13,024 nt of DNA from contig JBARRS010000163.1 of NCBI GenBank assembly GCA_049644345.1, positions 1-13,024 of the forward strand. The letters are read 5' to 3'. The notes beneath the pieces were generated by a model. That model was not told where the DNA came from. It saw only the letters and a program-made list of their open reading frames with translations, and ran no database searches. Positions 9,063 to 13,024 of the stretch are shown one piece after another; position 1 is the first letter of the stretch; each line of letters begins with the position of its first letter. This DNA is from JBARRS01 sp049644345. Its GTDB lineage: Bacteria > Actinomycetota > Thermoleophilia > Gaiellales > Gaiellaceae. The translations under genes were made by a program, and so were the position numbers.

Positions 9063-9691
9063 TGAAGGGCATCATCGGTCGCAAGCTCGGCATGACCCAG
9101 GTCTTCGACGAGGAGACGGGGGAGGTGACGCCGGTGACCGTGATCCAGGCCGGTCCCTGCCCCGTGGTCCAGGTGAAGACGAACGACACCGACGGTTACG
9201 AGGCCGTGCAGCTGGCGTTCGACGCCGTCCCCGAGCGGAAGGTCTCGAAGGGTGAGCTCGGCCACCTCGGGAAGGCAAAGGCCGCGCCGCATCGGCGCCT
9301 CGTCGAGTTCCGCGGTGCGAGCGAGCTCGTCGTCGGAGAGTCGGTCACGGTCGAGGCGTTCGAGCCGGGCGAGCAGGTGAAGGTGTCCGGGATCTCGATC
9401 GGGAAGGGCTTCGCGGGCACGATCAAGCGGCACAATTTCAGCCGCGGCCCGAAGAGCCATGGCTCGCACAACATCCGCAAGCCTGGCTCGATCGGCGCGT
9501 CGGCGACGCCGTCGCGGGTCTTCAAGGGGATCCGGATGGCCGGCCGCATGGGCGCCAACAAGGTGACGCAGGTGGGCCTCACCGTCCACGCGGTGGAGCC
9601 GGAGCAGAACCTGCTGCTCGTCAAAGGCGCAGTCCCGGGGCCGAAGAACGCGATCGTCGAGGTCCGTGAGGAGAAGCGTGGCAGCGCCTAA
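9062..9691 (+). CDS. rplC: 50S ribosomal protein L3
   Basis: L3 is an early 23S rRNA binder whose long central loop reaches toward the peptidyl transferase centre. The product has 209 residues. The start MKGIIGRKLGMTQVFDE is diagnostic. The central extension (about 120-165) contains HNFSRGPKSHGSHN, PGSIGASATPSRVFKG and RMAGRMG. The E. coli loop sequence GQNQTPG, which carries the glutamine methylated by PrmB, reads GASATPS here, as expected from high-GC Gram-positive L3 proteins, so that modification should be absent. The ATG at 9062 shares a base with the rpsJ stop (TGATG). The 3' end overlaps rplD by 14 nt. Confidence 0.97.
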   Translation: MKGIIGRKLGMTQVFDEETGEVTPVTVIQAGPCPVVQVKTNDTDGYEAVQLAFDAVPERKVSKGELGHLGKAKAAPHRRLVEFRGASELVVGESVTVEAFEPGEQVKVSGISIGKGFAGTIKRHNFSRGPKSHGSHNIRKPGSIGASATPSRVFKGIRMAGRMGANKVTQVGLTVHAVEPEQNLLLVKGAVPGPKNAIVEVREEKRGSA

Positions 9692-10307
9692 GGCTCCGCT
9701 GCTGGACGGCGCCGGCAAGGCCGGCAAGGAGGTTGCGCTCGAGGAGGCGGTCTTCGCTGCCGAGGTGAAGCCCCATCTCGTTCACCAGGCGGTTCGCGCC
9801 GAGCTGAATGCTCAGCGCGCCGGCACTCGCGCAGGCAAGAACCGCAGCCTCGTCGCCGGCGGCCGCTCGAAGCCGTGGCGGCAGAAGGGCACCGGCCGGG
9901 CCCGGGCGGGCACGACCCGCGCGCCGCACTGGGTCGGAGGTGGCCTCGCCTTCCCGCCTGCCACCCGCAGCTTCGAGGTCAAGGTGAACCGGAAGGAGCG
10001 CAAGGCGGCTCTGCGAGCCGCGCTCAGCGCGCATGCGAAGGCGGGCACGGTCGCCCTTGTCGACGGCGGTGCCTTCGACGAGCCGTCCGCCAAGCGGGCG
10101 GCTGCCCTCGCCGAGGCCTGGGGGAAGGACCTCCCACTCGTCGTCGTCGCGACCGAGGAGGAGGAGGCGATCACGAAGTCGTTCCGCAATCTCGACCGCG
10201 TTCGGGTCGTCACCCCGGCCGACCTCGAGGTCGCCGCGGTCGTCTGGGCCAGGTCCGTCCTTGTGACCCAAGCCTCGATCGAGCTGGTCCAGCGGAGGGC
10301 TCAATGA
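9678..10307 (+). CDS. rplD: 50S ribosomal protein L4
   Basis: L4 binds 23S rRNA domain I and its extended loop lines the nascent-peptide tunnel near L22. The product has 209 residues. The tunnel loop is visible at about 50-94, with GKNRSLVAGGRSKPWRQKGTG split around the Gly/Arg-rich part and RAPHWVGGGLAFPP at its end. The C-terminal half has the LVVV and RVVTPADLEVAAVVWA segments. I prefer the GTG at 9678 because AGGAG (9669-9673) stands 4 nt before it; a GTG at 9666 would add four residues (M-R-R-S). The start lies inside rplC (14-nt overlap). In E. coli L4 also represses the S10 operon; the target leader is not present here. Confidence 0.95.
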   Translation: MAAPKAPLLDGAGKAGKEVALEEAVFAAEVKPHLVHQAVRAELNAQRAGTRAGKNRSLVAGGRSKPWRQKGTGRARAGTTRAPHWVGGGLAFPPATRSFEVKVNRKERKAALRAALSAHAKAGTVALVDGGAFDEPSAKRAAALAEAWGKDLPLVVVATEEEEAITKSFRNLDRVRVVTPADLEVAAVVWARSVLVTQASIELVQRRAQ

Positions 10308-10606
10308 GTCTGCATCCCAACCAGATCCTGCTCGCCCCGGTCGTCTCGGAGAAGAGCTACGAGCTGATCGAGCAAGGCAAGTACTCGTTCCGCGTGCACC
10401 AGAACGCCCACAAGACCCAGGTCCGGCAGGCCGTCGAGGAGCTCTTCAACGTCCATGTCGAAGGCGTGAACATCGTCCACGTGCGGGCGAAGCCGAAGCG
10501 GCGAGGCCTCGGAGGCCGCCGCGGGCAGCGTCCCGGCTGGAAGAAGGCGATCGTGCAGCTCCGCCGCGGCGAGTCGATCGAGATCTTCGAGGGCGCTCAG
10601 GCATGA
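10304..10606 (+). CDS. rplW: 50S ribosomal protein L23
   Basis: L23 lies at the tunnel exit and is the docking site for trigger factor and the signal recognition particle. The 100-residue length is normal. Recognisable segments are ILLAPVVSEKSYEL (8-21), YSFRVHQNAHKTQVRQAVEELFNV (residues 27-50) and the basic loop KPKRRGLGGRRGQRPGWKKA (66-85). The start overlaps the rplD stop as ATGA, and its stop overlaps rplB the same way, so it is probably translated by re-initiation. Confidence 0.97.
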   Translation: MSLHPNQILLAPVVSEKSYELIEQGKYSFRVHQNAHKTQVRQAVEELFNVHVEGVNIVHVRAKPKRRGLGGRRGQRPGWKKAIVQLRRGESIEIFEGAQA

Positions 10607-11448
10607 GCCCCATTCGGAGATACAAGCCGACGTCTCCGGGACGGCGCTTCATGTCCGTCCCGACCTTCGAGGAGATCACGAAGGACAAGCCGGAAAAGAG
10701 CCTGCTCGGGCAGGTGACGAAGAAGGGCGGTCGCAACAACCGCGGCCGGATCACGACCCGTCACCAGGGCGGCGGCCACAAACGCCGCTACCGCCAGATC
10801 GACTTCAAGCGCGTCAAGGACGGCGTCCCGGGCAAGGTCGCGGCGATCGAGTACGACCCGAACCGCTCGGCGCGGATCGCCCTGCTCCACTACTCGGACG
10901 GCGCCAAGGCGTACATCCTCGCACCGGCGCGGCTGCGGGTGGGCGCGACCGTCGAGTCTGGTCCGCGGGCCGACATCAAGCCCGGCAACGCGCTGCCGCT
11001 CGAGAACATCCCGACCGGCACGGTCGTCCACAACGTCGAGTTGAAGCCCGGCCAGGGCGGGAAGATGGCGCGGAGCGCCGGCTCCGGCGTCCAGCTCGTC
11101 GCCAAGGACGAGGGCTACGCCGTGCTGCGGCTGCCGTCGTCGGAGCTGCGCCGTGTGGCGCTCGCGTGCCGCGCTACCATCGGGCAGGTCGGGAACGTCG
11201 ACCACGAGAACGTGACCGGCGGCAAGGCAGGGCGGAGCCGCTGGCGCGGCAAGCGTCCGACGGTACGGGGCTCGGCGATGAACCCGGTAGACCACCCGCA
11301 CGGGGGCGGCGAGGGCAAGTCGAAGGGCGGCCGCCACCCGGTGACACCCTGGGGCGTGCCGACGCTCGGCAAGCGCACACGCCGCAAGCACAAGGAGTCC
11401 GACAAGCTGATCGTCCGCGGTCGCCGCCGCGGCAAGGAAAAGAGATGA
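10603..11448 (+). CDS. rplB: 50S ribosomal protein L2
   Basis: L2 is one of the most conserved 50S proteins, required for subunit joining and peptidyl transferase activity. The 281-residue product is slightly longer than the E. coli protein. Motifs include IRRYKPTSPGRRFM at the start, GGRNNRGRITTRHQGGGHKR, and the signature NPVDHPHGGGEG with His231 corresponding to the functionally important His229 of E. coli. The basic tail LIVRGRRRGKEKR is usual. It overlaps rplW at its start and rpsS at its end by ATGA. Confidence 0.98.
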   Translation: MSPIRRYKPTSPGRRFMSVPTFEEITKDKPEKSLLGQVTKKGGRNNRGRITTRHQGGGHKRRYRQIDFKRVKDGVPGKVAAIEYDPNRSARIALLHYSDGAKAYILAPARLRVGATVESGPRADIKPGNALPLENIPTGTVVHNVELKPGQGGKMARSAGSGVQLVAKDEGYAVLRLPSSELRRVALACRATIGQVGNVDHENVTGGKAGRSRWRGKRPTVRGSAMNPVDHPHGGGEGKSKGGRHPVTPWGVPTLGKRTRRKHKESDKLIVRGRRRGKEKR

Positions 11449-11732
11449 GTAGGTCGAGCAAAAAGGGGCCCTTCGTCGAGGCGCGGCTGATCGGCCGCAT
11501 CAACGCGATGAACGAGTCCGGCAACAAGCAGATGGTGCGCACCTGGTCGCGTTCGTCGACGATCTTCCCGGAGATGGTCGGGCACACGATCGCGGTCCAC
11601 GACGGCCGCAAGCACGTGCCCGTGTTCGTCACCGAGCAGATGGTCGGCCACAAGCTGGGCGAGTTCGCCCCCACGCGAACCTTCCGCGGCCATTCCGGCG
11701 ACCGCCAGGCTGCGGTGAAGAGGGCCACCTGA
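11445..11732 (+). CDS. rpsS: 30S ribosomal protein S19
   Basis: S19 binds the 3' domain of 16S rRNA with S13 in the 30S head and contacts A- and P-site tRNA. The 95-residue length is close to the family norm. Typical features are SKKGPFVEARL (5-15), RSSTIFPEMVGHTIAVHDGRKHVPVFVTEQMVGHKLGEFAPTR across residues 36-78, and FRGHSG near the C-terminus. The start overlaps the rplB stop (ATGA) and the stop shares a base with the rplV start (TGATG). Confidence 0.97.
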   Translation: MSRSSKKGPFVEARLIGRINAMNESGNKQMVRTWSRSSTIFPEMVGHTIAVHDGRKHVPVFVTEQMVGHKLGEFAPTRTFRGHSGDRQAAVKRAT

Positions 11733-12256
11733 TGGCCGCGACCGAGACACAGGAGGTCCGCGCCGTCGCCAAGTGGGTGCGGATGTCGCCGAGGAAGGCG
11801 CGTCTCGTCACGGAGCACATCCGGGGCCGCAGCGTGCCCGAGGCACGGACGGTGCTCGCGTTCACGCAGCGCGCCGCCGCGCGTGAGATCGAGAAGGTGC
11901 TCTCCTCGGCCGTCGCCAACGCGGAGGCGAACCACGGCCTTGCCGGCGACTCGCTCGTCGTCTCGGCCGCGTACGTCGACCAGGGGCCGACCATGAAGCG
12001 CTGGCGCCCTCGAGCGCGCGGTCGTGTCAACCGGATCCGTAAGCCGACCTGCCACATCACGATCAAGCTCGCTCCCGGCGCCGAGCCGGTGCGGGCCGCG
12101 CCGCCGCCGCCGCCCCCGCCTCCTCCGCCCGCTCCCGTGGAGGAGGAGCAGGCGAAGCCGAAGGCGAGCGCCCGCAAGCCTGCGGCCTCGAAGAAGCCGG
12201 CGGCGGAGAAGCCGAAGCGGACGCCCACCAAGAAGACCGAGGAGGCGAGCGAGTAG
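11732..12256 (+). CDS. rplV: 50S ribosomal protein L22 with long Pro/Lys/Ala tail
   Basis: L22 binds 23S rRNA, and its beta-hairpin forms part of the exit-tunnel constriction. The conserved domain covers about 8-117: VRMSPRKARLV (16-26), AVANAEANHGL (70-80), GPTMKRWRPRARGR (89-102) and KPTCHITIKL (108-117). The hairpin tip shows no obvious insertion of the macrolide-resistance type. After about residue 120 the protein carries a tail of some 55 residues. It has ten consecutive prolines (124-133, bases 12101-12130), then an acidic EEE, then Lys/Ala/Pro-rich sequence ending EEASE. Many L22 proteins stop near 110-120 residues. Lys/Ala-rich tails are known in some actinobacteria, but the unbroken proline run is unusual. 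The codons for proline are mixed (CCG, CCC, CCT), so it is unlikely to be a sequencing artefact. The stop TAG at 12254-12256 abuts the rpsC ATG. Confidence 0.96.
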   Translation: MAATETQEVRAVAKWVRMSPRKARLVTEHIRGRSVPEARTVLAFTQRAAAREIEKVLSSAVANAEANHGLAGDSLVVSAAYVDQGPTMKRWRPRARGRVNRIRKPTCHITIKLAPGAEPVRAAPPPPPPPPPPAPVEEEQAKPKASARKPAASKKPAAEKPKRTPTKKTEEASE

Positions 12257-13024
12257 ATGGGTCAGAAGGTTCATCCCGGCGGCCTGCGCGTCGGCGTCAT
12301 CCACGACTGGAAGTCGAACTGGCACACGACTCCGAAGGAGTTCCCCGAGTACCTGCTCGAGGACATCCGGATCCGCGACCACATCAACACGAAGCTCGGG
12401 CACGCGGGCCTATCGGACATCCTGATCCGAAAGGACAAGCAGCGGATCACCATCGACATCTACACCGCCCGGCCCGGGATCGTGATCGGCAAGTCCGGCG
12501 TCGAGGTCGACGCGCTCCGCAAGGACATTCACGGAATGACGAACAAGGCCGTCCACATCAACATCAACGAGATCAAGCGCCCCGAGCTGGACGCGAAGCT
12601 CGTGGCGCAGTCGATCGCGGAGCAGCTCGAGAACCGCGTCAGCTTCCGGCGCGCGATGAAGCGCTCGCTGGCATCGGCGATGCGCTCCGGCGCCAAGGGC
12701 GTCAAGATCGTCTGCGGCGGGCGGCTCGGCGGCGGCGAGATGAGCCGCTCGGAGAGCTACTCCGAGGGCCGCGTCCCGCTCCACACCATTCGCGCGGACA
12801 TCGACTACGGCACCGCCGAGGCGAAGACCACCTTCGGCCGGATCGGCGTCAAGGTCTGGATCAACAAGGGCGAGCTGATGCCGGAGGGCTTCGTCGGCAT
12901 CGGCGAACGCGACACGCGGCTCGGCGACCAGGATCAGGCGCGCCGGCGCGGCGGCGCTACAGAGGGCCTCGGCGCGAGTCGCGAGGGCGGCCGTGGCCGC
13001 GGGCCCGACCGCGAGGGTCTGGGC
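12257..13024 (+). CDS. rpsC: 30S ribosomal protein S3 (3'-truncated by window)
   Basis: S3 forms part of the mRNA entry channel and contributes to the ribosomal helicase activity. The 256 codons present are open to the window end. The start MGQKVHPGGLRVGVIHDWKSNW is diagnostic (22 residues, positions 1-22). The type II KH domain shows GIVIGKSG (74-81) with a clear GxxG loop. The C-terminal domain has KGVKIVCGGRLGGGEMSRSE and GRVPLHTIRADIDYG. After about residue 215 (MPEGF) the sequence becomes a Gly/Arg-rich extension of at least 35 residues, longer than the E. coli C-terminus and of unknown end. The ATG directly follows the rplV stop. rplP and rpmC are expected next, outside the window. Confidence 0.97.
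   Translation, partial: MGQKVHPGGLRVGVIHDWKSNWHTTPKEFPEYLLEDIRIRDHINTKLGHAGLSDILIRKDKQRITIDIYTARPGIVIGKSGVEVDALRKDIHGMTNKAVHININEIKRPELDAKLVAQSIAEQLENRVSFRRAMKRSLASAMRSGAKGVKIVCGGRLGGGEMSRSESYSEGRVPLHTIRADIDYGTAEAKTTFGRIGVKVWINKGELMPEGFVGIGERDTRLGDQDQARRRGGATEGLGASREGGRGRGPDREGLG

Noticed and set aside
9875..10303. Open + frame upstream of and in frame with rplW.
   Set aside because: It lies in an alternative frame of rplD and has Gly/Arg-rich shadow composition; rplW starts at the ATG at 10304.

Overview
The window is a GC-rich bacterial chromosome segment carrying the end of the RNA polymerase operon and the start of the main ribosomal protein cluster. All genes I can support except one are on the + strand. 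The high GC content, use of GTG starts, contiguous str and S10 clusters, the L3 loop GASATP and a Lys/Ala/Pro-tailed L22 fit a high-GC Gram-positive. My best guess is a deep-branching actinobacterium (Thermoleophilia-like). This is recognition by eye, not a phylogeny.

Layout: (1) 1-1377 is the 3' third of rpoC (beta' subunit), cut by the window start. (2) 1430-3196 encodes a secreted 588-residue protein of unknown function. Its N-terminal part looks like a TIM-barrel enzyme fold, and its C-terminal part resembles the helical SurA/PpiC chaperone type. (3) 3193-4338 on the - strand encodes a membrane-anchored GAF-GGDEF diguanylate cyclase whose stop codon overlaps that of the secreted protein. 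(4) 4339-4566 is a divergent intergenic region. It holds a 46-bp imperfect palindrome on the cyclase side, an extended -10 promoter, and a strong hairpin at the 5' end of the predicted rpsL leader. (5) 4567-13024 is an unbroken gene chain: rpsL-rpsG-fusA-tuf-rpsJ-rplC-rplD-rplW-rplB-rpsS-rplV-rpsC, with rpsC cut by the window end.

The chain joins the classical str operon (S12, S7, EF-G, EF-Tu) to the S10 operon (S10, L3, L4, L23, L2, S19, L22, S3). Most junctions are ATGA or TGATG overlaps; the only gap above 10 nt is the 40 nt before tuf. This suggests one long, translationally coupled transcript supplying ribosome subunits and the two GTPases of elongation. The E. coli-type control sites (the S7 site between rpsL and rpsG, and the L4 leader before rpsJ) have no room to exist here. 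The rpsL leader hairpin is therefore the most visible candidate for control of the whole cluster.

Most of the window is ordinary, highly conserved housekeeping sequence. I found no mobile element, CRISPR array, tRNA, rRNA or defence system. The less ordinary items are the unrecognised secreted protein, the palindrome upstream of the diguanylate cyclase, the rpsL leader hairpin, and a ten-proline run in the L22 tail.
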